32,519 nucleotides of DNA from Clostridium thailandense (GTDB taxonomy: Bacteria > Bacillota > Clostridia > Clostridiales > Clostridiaceae): NCBI RefSeq assembly GCF_019207025.1, contig NZ_JAEEGC010000159.1, positions 1-32,519 of the forward strand, written 5' to 3'. The position numbers were made by a program, and so were the translations under genes. The notes beneath the pieces are model-generated. The model had not been told where the DNA came from. It did not search any database and saw only the letters and a program-made list of their open reading frames with translations. Positions within the stretch are counted from its first letter, which is position 1, and each line of letters opens with the position of its first letter. Of this stretch, positions 8,998 through 16,028 are shown piece by piece.

Positions 8998-9037
8998 AAA
9001 AAAATGAGATGGTGTTTAAAACTCCATCTCATTTTTT
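8998..9037. terminator. bidirectional rho-independent terminator
   Basis: The arms aaaaaatgagatgg and ccatctcatttttt form a perfect stem of about 14 bp with an 11-base loop, with an A run on one side and a T run on the other. It separates the convergent plus-strand ATPase remnants from minus-strand genes. Confidence 0.9.
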
Positions 9038-9071
9038 AACTAGATTTATTCGAAACTTAAAAACAAAGTCT

Positions 9072-9261
9072 TTAAAAGCTAATATACTTCATTTCACAAC
9101 CATCAAAAGCTTTTTGCTTCTTCTCTTTTGAGAATGTTTTAAGTGGATGCATGTCCAAATAAAGAACCTTTTTTAGGACAACCCTTATATCCAATACATT
9201 GAAAACATGAAATACAATATTTATCACATACTGTTTCCATTTTTGTTATTTCTACCTTCAT
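9072..9261 (-). pseudogene. cysteine-rich small protein gene with a homopolymer frameshift
   Basis: On the minus strand an ATG at 9261 opens MKVEITKMETVCDKYC then ISCFQCIGYKGCPKK, with five Cys in CxxxCxxCxxC-like spacing, and stops at 9139 after 40 residues. If the run of six bases at 9169-9174 were five, the frame would run on as VLYLDMHPLKTFSKEKKQ then KAFDGCEMKYISF to 9072, about 62 residues with a sixth Cys. The clean continuation argues for a small metal-binding protein with a recent frameshift or a base-calling error. It lies just downstream of the WYL-DJ-1 gene on the same strand. Confidence 0.5.
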
Positions 9262-9296
9262 AGGACATACATAATCTACCTAGTTGATTTTTTAGA

Positions 9297-10565
9297 TCAA
9301 CTATTTATCGAATTCATTAACTGGAAGAAGTATTCAGGTTTATGAGTCTTATTTAGGTTGTACCATGAATGTAATGTTTCTGGTGCAAATACATCTAGTT
9401 TTTTCAGTACTTCCATTGCAAATTCCAGAGGTGCTACTCCTGATGCAGTAATCAAATTTTCGCTAGCTACAACAGATCCCATCTCATAAAATTTTTCTCC
9501 TTTATAATTAGGACATACCATTTTAGTATACTCTAAGTTATTGCTTGTATGTTTTCTAGAATCTAGATATCCAGCACTTGCTAGTGCCTCAATTGCACCA
9601 CAAATCGCTGCAATAATAGTGCCTAGTTCTAAAGCTTCACCAACTCTTTTTAAGATGAGTTGATGAATATCTTCTCCCCAAGTATTTCCTCCAGGCAAAA
9701 TTAAAAGGTCTTTGCTCTCAAGAGTACACTCATCAAGGGAAATATCTGGTTTAATGCTTAGCCCTCCCATAGTAGTAATAATTTCTTTATTAGCGCCTAC
9801 AGTAACTACTTTTAAAGGTGCTAAATCTTTTTTGAAATATCTAACCAAAGAAATAATCTCTTGATTATATTCTGTAGGAACAGGGTCTTTCAAAAAAAAG
9901 TCACGTGCTGAAAAATCTTCTGGAGGATTAAACTTATTTTCGGTAAGCACTAGACTTTCAATTCGATCTACTCTAAAGCTGCGAATGGTATTTCTAAGAT
10001 GACAAAATCCAATCATATACCACTTATTGTTCCAATAAATAATTTTGTAGGGATCAACTAATCTATACTTTGATTGATCTTCACCACTCTTATGGTATAG
10101 AATTTTTACAGAGTATCCTTTAGTTATGGTCTGCTCCAAATCCTTTAAGTAAGGTTTCATAGTTTGGAACCTTACTGGAGTTATTACTTCAAGACTGGTT
10201 AAATGTTGGTTTATGTTTATTTCTTGAACCCGATTTGAATAGTTGCTTAATTTTGAGATAGCTCTATTCAGTGCTTCACCACCATAATATCCTGCTTCTT
10301 CTGCAAAAACGGCAGCGTGAACTAGTGATGTTTGTTCCTCAGAATCAAAAAAAAGGGGAGCTTCAATGAAATTGTTTAATAAAGTGTATCCACCGTTATG
10401 CCCTGTGTCTGAAATTATGGGTACACCACTTGTTGAAAGTGTATCAATATATCGATACACAGTTCTTATATTCATTTCCAACTTTTCTGAAATTTGTTTT
10501 GCAGTAACTTTTTCACCCGAACTAAGCATCCATAAGATCGCTAGCATATTGTCAATTTTAGGCAT
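9297..10565 (-). CDS. HTH-WYL transcriptional regulator fused to a DJ-1/PfpI domain
   Basis: A 422-residue fusion. Residues 1-60 are a DeoR/HTH_11-type winged helix (KVTAKQISEKLEMNIRTVYRYIDTL). About 135-225 is the WYL domain, with YRLVDPYKIIYWNNKWYMIG and RSFRVDRIESL. After PVPTEYN the chain becomes a DJ-1/PfpI domain: LLILPGGNTWGED and the nucleophile-elbow Cys in AAICGAIEALA, then ITASGVAPLEFAMEVL. The first beta strand and acidic residue of a normal DJ-1 domain appear to be missing, and so does the usual WYL C-terminal extension, which suggests that two adjacent genes were joined by a deletion. The Cys could make it a sensor of reactive aldehydes or oxidants. Start: ATG at 10565 with GAGGTGA. 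Confidence 0.82.
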   Translation of the reverse strand: MPKIDNMLAILWMLSSGEKVTAKQISEKLEMNIRTVYRYIDTLSTSGVPIISDTGHNGGYTLLNNFIEAPLFFDSEEQTSLVHAAVFAEEAGYYGGEALNRAISKLSNYSNRVQEININQHLTSLEVITPVRFQTMKPYLKDLEQTITKGYSVKILYHKSGEDQSKYRLVDPYKIIYWNNKWYMIGFCHLRNTIRSFRVDRIESLVLTENKFNPPEDFSARDFFLKDPVPTEYNQEIISLVRYFKKDLAPLKVVTVGANKEIITTMGGLSIKPDISLDECTLESKDLLILPGGNTWGEDIHQLILKRVGEALELGTIIAAICGAIEALASAGYLDSRKHTSNNLEYTKMVCPNYKGEKFYEMGSVVASENLITASGVAPLEFAMEVLKKLDVFAPETLHSWYNLNKTHKPEYFFQLMNSINS

Positions 10566-10856
10566 ATAAATTCACCTCTATATAGTTAAGGAATGATATA
10601 ATAGCTTTCCATATAATTGATTATATTCTGATAAATCTAGACATTTATACATAAATGATTTTATCAGTCTAATACAATTGTATCAGTAGAGTAAGCTTAA
10701 GTAAAATATACTTATTAATCCTTTTAAACATGTACGAAAAATATGCGGATATTAATGGAAGGTTAAAGAAATTTAATATTTTTATGAGCTACTATATTAT
10801 TTATTTCGTATAAATATGTGAAACAAAAAAATCTATAAATCTTAGGAGGTATTTTT
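10566..10856. other. divergent control region between the WYL-DJ-1 gene and the Cys-rich peptide gene
   Basis: It has no gene but is rich in dyads: the nested palindrome at 10628-10667 (listed separately), a 12-bp palindrome ATACAATTGTAT at 10674-10685, and a TATCAGT direct repeat flanking that palindrome. AGGAGGT before 10857 is the ribosome site of the peptide gene. Confidence 0.55.
10628..10667. promoter_or_regulatory. nested inverted repeat, candidate operator
   Basis: The outer arms CTGATAAA / TTTATCAG enclose the inner arms CATTTAT / ATAAATG with a two-base centre. It is placed 60-100 bases upstream of the WYL-DJ-1 start and is the most symmetric element of the divergent region. Binding by that regulator is a plausible guess. 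Confidence 0.5.
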
Positions 10857-11051
10857 ATGTCAACAGAGAATTTAATTTCAGATAATGAACTTGATAAAGC
10901 ATCAGGAGGAGAACTGAGGTATATGGAAGAATTGTTCGGCACCCCAGAATGTCCTGGACCTAAAAATTTCGATTATGATTCTTCCACATGCAATAGATGT
11001 TATAGTTCTTGGGTGGACAATAGTGGTAATCATTATTGTGCGAATGCATAA
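10857..11051 (+). CDS. double-glycine-leader cysteine-rich peptide (candidate bacteriocin/RiPP precursor)
   Basis: A 64-residue peptide with a very strong ribosome site (AGGAGGT). The N-terminus MSTENLISDNELDKASGG is a textbook double-glycine leader: acidic, with the L-x-x-x-E-L-D-K-x-S-G-G pattern that PCAT peptidase-transporters cut after GG. The remaining 46 residues hold four Cys (PECPG, STCNRC, HYC) and many aromatic or Asn/Gly residues, and could form two disulfides, thioethers or a small metal site. No ABC exporter, immunity gene or classical modifying enzyme is adjacent; the nearest candidate enzyme is the radical SAM gene at 11327, beyond a long hairpin. It resembles no peptide that I can name. 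Confidence 0.6.
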   Translation: MSTENLISDNELDKASGGELRYMEELFGTPECPGPKNFDYDSSTCNRCYSSWVDNSGNHYCANA

Positions 11052-11068
11052 TTTTATTTATACAATAC

Positions 11069-11139
11069 AAAGCTCTTGAAATGAACTGCCCCCTGTCTAC
11101 TTGACAGGGGGCAGTTCATTTCAAGAGCTTTTGTTGTTT
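11069..11139 (+). terminator. 29-bp perfect hairpin, terminator of the peptide gene
   Basis: The arm at 11069-11097 (starts aaagctcttgaaatgaac, ends cccctgtc) pairs without a mismatch with 11103-11131 around a five-base loop, followed by tgttgtttt. It can act as a rho-independent terminator in both directions, but the stem is about twice the usual length and much richer in G+C at its tip than the surroundings. Confidence 0.8.
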
Positions 11140-11205
11140 TGGGCTGTAGTTTATATGGTTTTAGTTAATAATTAGTGAATTATGTTAACTAAAATAAAAG
11201 GTAAA

Positions 11206-11245
11206 CTTCCTTATAATTGCTATTATAAGGAAGCGAGTATATAAT
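11206..11245 (+). promoter_or_regulatory. operator-like dyad overlapping the radical SAM promoter
   Basis: A perfect 11-bp inverted repeat (CTTCCTTATAA, six-base spacer, TTATAAGGAAG) at 11206-11233 is followed six bases later by the -10 box TATAAT at 11240-11245. The dyad covers the -35 region, which is a typical repressor site. It could also be a hairpin in a longer transcript. Confidence 0.55.
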
Positions 11246-11326
11246 AGCATTATGAAGGATTAAAAATTAAAGTTTTAAAGGACTTTTCCAGAATATTAAA
11301 TTACAGTGCAAAGGAGTTTTTATATT

Positions 11327-12196
11327 TTGAAATACGAAGGGATTGTTTATAGACCACCAAGTGAAGCCTATAGTTTAATAGTTCAAGTTACTATAGGCTG
11401 CGCTCACAACAAATGCACTTTTTGCAGCATGTATAAAGATAAAAGCTTTAGAATAAGAAGTTTAGAACAAATATATGAAGATTTATATGAAGCTAAAGCA
11501 AGATATGGTGCTATAAAACGTATATTTTTAGCAGATGGGGATGCTCTTGTACTAAAGATGGAAATGTTAAGAGCTATACTACTTAAAATAAAAGAATTGT
11601 TTCCTATGTGTGAAAGAATATCGGCCTATGCCGCTCCAAAGGATGTTTTAAGAAAATCACTAGAGGAGCTTAAAGAGTTAAAAGCACTTGGAATAGGTAT
11701 TCTTTATATGGGAATAGAAAGTGGGAGTGACATAATATTAAAGCAAATTCAAAAGGGGGTGACTTCTTCTGAAATAATTGAGGCAGGGCGAAAGCTTAAA
11801 GACAGCGGAATTAAGCTTTCAGTAACATTTATTTCTGGAATAGGTGGGAAAGATAAATGGAAGGAGCATGCAATAGAATCTGCTGAGGTTATAAGTGCTA
11901 TTAGTCCTGATTATGTTGGACTTTTAACTTTAATGGTTGAGCCAAAAACTCAAATGTATGAAGAAGTTAATTGTGGAAAGTTTAAACTTTTGAACCCAGA
12001 AGAAGTTATGCTTGAAACAAGGGCACTTTTAGAAAATATTGATGTTACAAATTGTATTTTTAGAAGCAATCATGCTTCTAACTATGTAGCTATAGGAGGA
12101 ACTCTACCACAGGATAAAGAAAAGATGCTTAGCTTAATAGATGAGGTTTTAAAAGGGAAGTATAGCTACAAGGATGAAGAGTTTAGAGGACTGTAG
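11327..12196 (+). CDS. radical SAM protein (Elp3/MiaB-like fold)
   Basis: A 289-residue radical SAM enzyme. The iron-sulfur motif is near the N-terminus, GCAHNKCTFCSMYKD (C-x4-C-x2-C instead of the usual C-x3-C-x2-C), followed by FLADGDAL and the SAM-binding segment MGIESGSD. This is the pattern of a conserved clostridial group of stand-alone radical SAM proteins starting KYEGIVYRPPSEA. There is no SPASM or RRE extension, so a role in maturing the upstream Cys-rich peptide cannot be claimed. An in-frame GTG exists at 11306, but AAGGAG (11310-11315) lies inside that frame and points to the TTG at 11327. A 63-base diverged copy of part of this gene lies at 20887-20949. Confidence 0.8.
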   Translation: MKYEGIVYRPPSEAYSLIVQVTIGCAHNKCTFCSMYKDKSFRIRSLEQIYEDLYEAKARYGAIKRIFLADGDALVLKMEMLRAILLKIKELFPMCERISAYAAPKDVLRKSLEELKELKALGIGILYMGIESGSDIILKQIQKGVTSSEIIEAGRKLKDSGIKLSVTFISGIGGKDKWKEHAIESAEVISAISPDYVGLLTLMVEPKTQMYEEVNCGKFKLLNPEEVMLETRALLENIDVTNCIFRSNHASNYVAIGGTLPQDKEKMLSLIDEVLKGKYSYKDEEFRGL

Positions 12197-12201
12197 CAAG
12201 C

Positions 12202-12237
12202 TCGAGATAAATCTCTCGATATGGGGACTGACCCCAT
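12202..12237. repeat. pair of short GC-rich hairpins between convergent genes
   Basis: TCGAGA / TCTCGA (12202-12219) and ATGGGG / CCCCAT (12221-12237) stand side by side between the stops of two convergent genes. The second, ATGGGGACTGACCCCAT, looks like the REP-type palindromes scattered in some genomes. It may act as a terminator or be a mobile-repeat remnant. Confidence 0.45.
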
Positions 12238-12267
12238 GGCAGGAATAAGTTGGGCTTAGGCCTTTCG

Positions 12268-13671
12268 TTATATTATTAAGTTCATGTCTGTTTCTAATAA
12301 TTTTATAGCCTCTTTAATAATTAATAATCCTTTTCTTAAGTCATCAATATTTTCTGGTCCACTAATAGATAGTCTAATTGCGTTTTTGTTTGAGTTGGTA
12401 CCTACAGAAAAACGCTTTGATGAAAATATTTGAACTCCTCGTTCTAAACAAGATATCTCTAAATCTTTATCAGAAATAGATTGCGGTAGTATTAAGTATC
12501 TAAAAAAGGATGTTTTATTTGGGATTATGTTATAGTCATTAAGTATGTAATCAACTAGGAAGTTACGTTCTTTAATCTTTGAAATTTTTGATGCAATAAG
12601 TTCATCGTATTTTGATGAATTTATTATCTGAGATATAATTTCTGCATTTATTGGAGACGCCATCCACGTAAAATTGTTAACTCCATGAATCAGTTGTTTT
12701 AAATATTCTTGTGGTGATGCAATGTATGAAATTCTAAAAGTTGAACTTATGGATTTACATGTCCCATGTATATAAATACTTTTTTCAGGGAGATAATAAC
12801 TTATAGGTTTAATTTTATCTTGTACTGTAAAACTATATGGATTATCTTCAATTAATAATAGATTATTTTTTTCAATAATTTCAGCAATTTCAATTCTCTT
12901 TTTAGCGTTCAATCTAGCAGTTGTGGGGTTATGACAATCGGGAATCAAATATATGCCCTTTGCAGCTTCTCTTTTACAAGTTCGTTTTAATTCATCTATA
13001 TCAATTCCATCTTCGTTAGTTTTAACTGGTACAAGTATTATGCCAAAGAACTTTGCAAGACTTATAAAACCTGTATAAGTATATTCATCAACTATTATAC
13101 GGTCACCCTTATCAAATAAGCTTGCCAATATTACTGCCATGGCATTTTGTGTTCCGGAAGTTATAATAATTTGTTCTGGCGAATATTGAACACCAAGTTT
13201 TTTGAGCCACTTTGATGCTATATATCTATGATTAAAATGACCTTCTGGTGGTGCGTATCTTAAAGCTGATCCATAATCTAAGTTTTGGTATAGATCTTTT
13301 AAATAGGGTTCGACGATTTTATTAACTTCATATAAGGGGAGAACCATTCCCATTTCTATAATGTTTGAATTAGTGCAAATTCCAAGTACATTTTGAGGTA
13401 CTCCTGCATAATAACTGACAAAGGTACCTTTTCCAATAATTCCTTTTATTAGTCCTTTTTCTTCACATAACTTATAGGCACGAGTTACTGTACCATGATT
13501 AATACCTAAATAGTTAGCAATTACTCTTTGAGGAGGCATTTTAAAACCACCTTCTAATATACCTTTTTCAATGTCTGCTTCTAAGCAATTGGCAATTGAA
13601 ATATATATAGGTTTGTTTTTCTCTTTAATAACCGGAATCCATGTAATTTCATTACCGTAATTATCTATCAT
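12268..13671 (-). CDS. MocR-type regulator (GntR HTH + PLP aminotransferase-like domain)
   Basis: A 467-residue MocR/PdxR-family regulator. Residues 15-85 form a GntR winged helix (QRVIANYLGINHGTVTRAY). The rest is an aminotransferase fold that uses PLP as sensor or effector: GTQNAMAVIL, DEYTYTGF, LIEDNPYSF, and the likely PLP lysine in HGTCKSISSTFRISY. Full length for the family. It is transcribed divergently from the phzF-like gene; such pairs usually mean that the MocR protein controls its neighbour. The three ATTGTA half-sites in the gap (13687-13716) are candidate binding sites. The PhzF neighbour is not a PLP-synthesis enzyme, so an amino-acid or amine ligand is more likely than pyridoxal alone. 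Confidence 0.9.
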   Translation of the reverse strand: MIDNYGNEITWIPVIKEKNKPIYISIANCLEADIEKGILEGGFKMPPQRVIANYLGINHGTVTRAYKLCEEKGLIKGIIGKGTFVSYYAGVPQNVLGICTNSNIIEMGMVLPLYEVNKIVEPYLKDLYQNLDYGSALRYAPPEGHFNHRYIASKWLKKLGVQYSPEQIIITSGTQNAMAVILASLFDKGDRIIVDEYTYTGFISLAKFFGIILVPVKTNEDGIDIDELKRTCKREAAKGIYLIPDCHNPTTARLNAKKRIEIAEIIEKNNLLLIEDNPYSFTVQDKIKPISYYLPEKSIYIHGTCKSISSTFRISYIASPQEYLKQLIHGVNNFTWMASPINAEIISQIINSSKYDELIASKISKIKERNFLVDYILNDYNIIPNKTSFFRYLILPQSISDKDLEISCLERGVQIFSSKRFSVGTNSNKNAIRLSISGPENIDDLRKGLLIIKEAIKLLETDMNLII

Positions 13672-13686
13672 TCAATCACCTTCTTT

Positions 13687-13716
13687 ATTGTACTAGATAC
13701 AATTCTAACATTGTAT
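13687..13716. promoter_or_regulatory. candidate MocR operator with three half-sites
   Basis: ATTGTA (13687), TACAAT (13698-13703) and ATTGTAT (13710-13716) alternate in orientation with 5- and 6-base spacers, giving two overlapping dyads and one direct repeat. They lie just upstream of the MocR gene start in the divergent region shared with phzF. Mixed direct/inverted half-sites are common for MocR proteins. Confidence 0.55.
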
Positions 13717-13886
13717 TAATAAATAAACAAATGTATAGTTAAATTATGTTATTGAAAGATATCTTTATTGTGGCATAGAAAAAGTTTGTAGGCCTTATAT
13801 TGGATAAAATGTGAAATTATAATTTCGAAAGCAATTTGAAATTGATACATGGTTTAAATCAATTAATTTAGAAGGAGATATAATTG

Positions 13887-14768
13887 ATGAAAAAATATAG
13901 TTATAAAAAAATTGACGCATTTACTAGCAATAAATCTTTAGGAAATCCAGCAGCTTGTATTTATCTTAAAGAAAATGAAAATTTATCACATAGTGAAATG
14001 CTAAATATTGCAAAGGAACATAAAGGGTTTGTTTCAGAGTTTGTATTTTGCAGCAGTTCATTAAAGGCAGACTGTAAGTTAACATATTATTCTTCAGAAT
14101 GTGAAGTTGATTTCTGTGGTCATGGAACAATTGCCTGTATGTATGATTTAATTAAGAATACAGAAAGTTTATTAGCTAAAAGTGAAATCTTGATGGATAC
14201 AAATAAAAAAGGTATTTTAACTGTTTATAATGAATTAAAAGATCAAGATGCTGTTTATATAACTGCACCAAAACCAATTTATATAGAAACAAATATAACG
14301 GCTAAAGAAGCAGCAGAAAATTTAGGAATATCAGTTGAAAGTATTTCAGATAAATATCCTATTGATTTAATTAATGCAGGTTTAGCAACACTAATAGTAC
14401 CTATATCAAATTTAAAGGATGAGATTAATATTTTTCCAGATATAAAAAAATTAGAAGAATTTTGTAATAATAATGGTATGGATATTATTTTAATCTATTC
14501 CATAGAAGTGAAAGATAATAAGAATATTGCACATACAAGAGTATTTTCACCTAAGTTTGGATATCTTGAAGACCCAGCGACAGGTTCAGGTAATAGTGCC
14601 TTTGCCTACTATATGCTTAAAAATAATATGTGGGACGGAACCCCTGTATCTATAGAACAAGGTGGAATTGATAGAGCATTCAATATTGTTAAATTAGCTA
14701 CTAAAAAAAGTAATGTTATTTTTGGTGGAAGTGCAACAGTTAAAATTAGTGGAGAATATTATTTATAA
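13887..14768 (+). CDS. PhzF-family isomerase/epimerase
   Basis: A 293-residue PhzF-fold protein. Two pseudo-symmetric halves are visible with the family signatures: GNPAACIYL at the start, the catalytic Glu in GFVSEFVF, CGHGTIA, and EDPATGSGNSAFAYY in the second half. PhzF relatives catalyse acid/base isomerisations of small metabolites; no phenazine genes are here, so the substrate is unknown and is probably an amino-acid derivative given the MocR partner. Start: ATG at 13887, 8 bases after AAGGAGA; the in-frame TTG one codon earlier is less likely. It stands alone on this strand, followed by remnants and terminators. Confidence 0.88.
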   Translation: MKKYSYKKIDAFTSNKSLGNPAACIYLKENENLSHSEMLNIAKEHKGFVSEFVFCSSSLKADCKLTYYSSECEVDFCGHGTIACMYDLIKNTESLLAKSEILMDTNKKGILTVYNELKDQDAVYITAPKPIYIETNITAKEAAENLGISVESISDKYPIDLINAGLATLIVPISNLKDEINIFPDIKKLEEFCNNNGMDIILIYSIEVKDNKNIAHTRVFSPKFGYLEDPATGSGNSAFAYYMLKNNMWDGTPVSIEQGGIDRAFNIVKLATKKSNVIFGGSATVKISGEYYL

Positions 14769-14777
14769 TATTCGTAA

Positions 14778-14840
14778 CAAGCTCAGGCTGCAGGCATGTC
14801 ATCGCTAACTAAGAAGGCAGGCACCATCTGGAAGTTGTAA
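14778..14840 (+). other. GC-richer remnant, possible C-terminal coding fragment
   Basis: In a stretch otherwise very AT-rich, 63 bases are near half G+C and read, without a start, as QAQAAGMSSLTKKAGTIWKL and a stop. It looks like the tail of a lost gene of foreign origin. The family is not recognised. The rest of the 500-base gap up to 15269 holds two terminators, AT-rich DNA and the Hxs promoter. Confidence 0.35.
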
Positions 14841-14888
14841 ATATATAGTTGGGTTTGGTGGATAAAAATTGCACTAAGAAAACCCTTT

Positions 14889-14920
14889 AGCCTCCTGAGA
14901 AGTCAAGGGGGCTATTTTAT
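14889..14920 (+). terminator. rho-independent terminator
   Basis: AGCCTCCT pairs with AGGGGGCT (one G-U) around a nine-base loop, followed by attttat. Confidence 0.75.
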
Positions 14921-15035
14921 ATTAAAGCTAGAAAGCTAGTGAGAATCTTGGATGAAAATATAAATAAGGAACATGATTTAGGATATAAACATATTCTGGC
15001 TATTGAATAAATTTATAGATTAAATTTAAGAGAGT

Positions 15036-15066
15036 AAAGCACTAATCATGGAGGATGGGTGCTTTT
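15036..15066 (+). terminator. weak terminator-like hairpin upstream of the Hxs operon
   Basis: AAAGCAC pairs with GTGCTTT around a 16-base loop that contains GGAGGATGG, then a short T run. It could insulate the Hxs promoter from upstream transcription. Confidence 0.4.
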
Positions 15067-15140
15067 CCTATTGACTTTTTCCCTATAAATCGCAATTAAA
15101 TTAAAATATTTACAAAATGTGAGGTAAGCATATATCTATT

Positions 15141-15169
15141 TTGATAAAAAAGTAAAAACATGCTATAAT
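15141..15169 (+). promoter_or_regulatory. promoter of the Hxs operon
   Basis: TTGATA, 17 bp, then TATAAT preceded by TG one base upstream (extended -10). It is the only strong promoter seen before the seven closely spaced genes, about 100 bases upstream of the first start codon. It looks like a sigma-A promoter with no clear operator. Confidence 0.75.
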
Positions 15170-15269
15170 ATACATATATTACGCTAATTAGGTAGATTTG
15201 TAGACTATATATAGTACTTTGTGAGTAATGTAATTGATGTGAAATTTTAGGGGGAGGTTATAATTTAAA

Positions 15270-16013
15270 ATGCAGGATGATAAAAGAAAGGTTCTAGGAT
15301 TAAAAAGCAAAGAATCAAAAAAAGCAGATTTAAGCAAGACTAGTGTGCTGAATCCAAAAGAAATTGAGGTTGTAAAAACAGGACTTATAAATAAGCCAAA
15401 GAGGAAAATAAAAAAGAAAACCATTATCATTTTAGCCATTATAGCACTTCTAGTTTTATGGGGTATATCAAACCAAAATGACTCACAAAGCAATAAAACT
15501 GCAGTTAATAATACAGCAGTAACGGAAAGCACTAAGAAACAAAATTCTACAGACCAGAACAAAGCGCAAACACAACCAATAGAGCAAGCGCAACCAACTA
15601 AGACTACTAAGAATTATGATAAGGATGTTTATGACGGTTATATAAAAGATAATAAAAAGGTTCAACAAGGCAAGTATACTTGGGCAAATGGAAATGTGTA
15701 TGAAGGCGAATGGAAAGACGATAAGATGGAGGGAAAAGGAGTATTAAAAAAATCTAATGGCGATAGCTATAATGGAGGTTTTGCAAACAATAAGAAACAA
15801 GGACAAGGTACCTACACTTGGGCTAATGGCGATAGTTATGAAGGTAGTTGGGAAAATGACAAAATGAATGGAAAAGGAATTTATCACTTTAAAAATGGCG
15901 ACGTATATGATGGTGAATGGTCTAATAATATGATGAATGGAACTGGAAAATATACATATAAAGATGGACAAGTCCAAGAAGGACAATGGGAAAATAATAA
16001 ATTTAAAAAGTAG
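15270..16013 (+). CDS. membrane-anchored MORN-repeat protein, first gene of the Hxs operon
   Basis: A 247-residue protein with three parts. Residues 1-50 are basic and probably cytoplasmic (ending KPKRKIKKK). Residues 51-66 are one transmembrane segment (TIIILAIIALLVLWGI). A Ser/Thr/Gln/Asn-rich linker of about 50 residues follows, then about five MORN repeats from residue 122 to the end (YEGEWKDDKMEGKG, YNGGFANNKKQGQG, YEGSWENDKMNGKG, YDGEWSNNMMNGTG) and a sixth partial one. By the positive-inside rule the repeats should face outside the membrane. MORN repeats bind lipids or proteins in some systems; the role here is unknown. The stop lies 15 bp before hxsA and there is no terminator between, so co-transcription is likely. 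Confidence 0.8.
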   Translation: MQDDKRKVLGLKSKESKKADLSKTSVLNPKEIEVVKTGLINKPKRKIKKKTIIILAIIALLVLWGISNQNDSQSNKTAVNNTAVTESTKKQNSTDQNKAQTQPIEQAQPTKTTKNYDKDVYDGYIKDNKKVQQGKYTWANGNVYEGEWKDDKMEGKGVLKKSNGDSYNGGFANNKKQGQGTYTWANGDSYEGSWENDKMNGKGIYHFKNGDVYDGEWSNNMMNGTGKYTYKDGQVQEGQWENNKFKK

Positions 16014-16028
16014 TTTGGGGTGTAAAAA

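Noticed and set aside
10857..12196. Cys-rich peptide and radical SAM gene as one RiPP operon
   Set aside because: A 29-bp terminator-like hairpin and a separate promoter lie between them, and the radical SAM protein lacks SPASM/RRE parts typical of peptide maturases.
12202..12237. Possible insertion-sequence end or REP element with its transposase
   Set aside because: Only two short hairpins between convergent genes; no transposase or second copy in the window, so only kept as a repeat.
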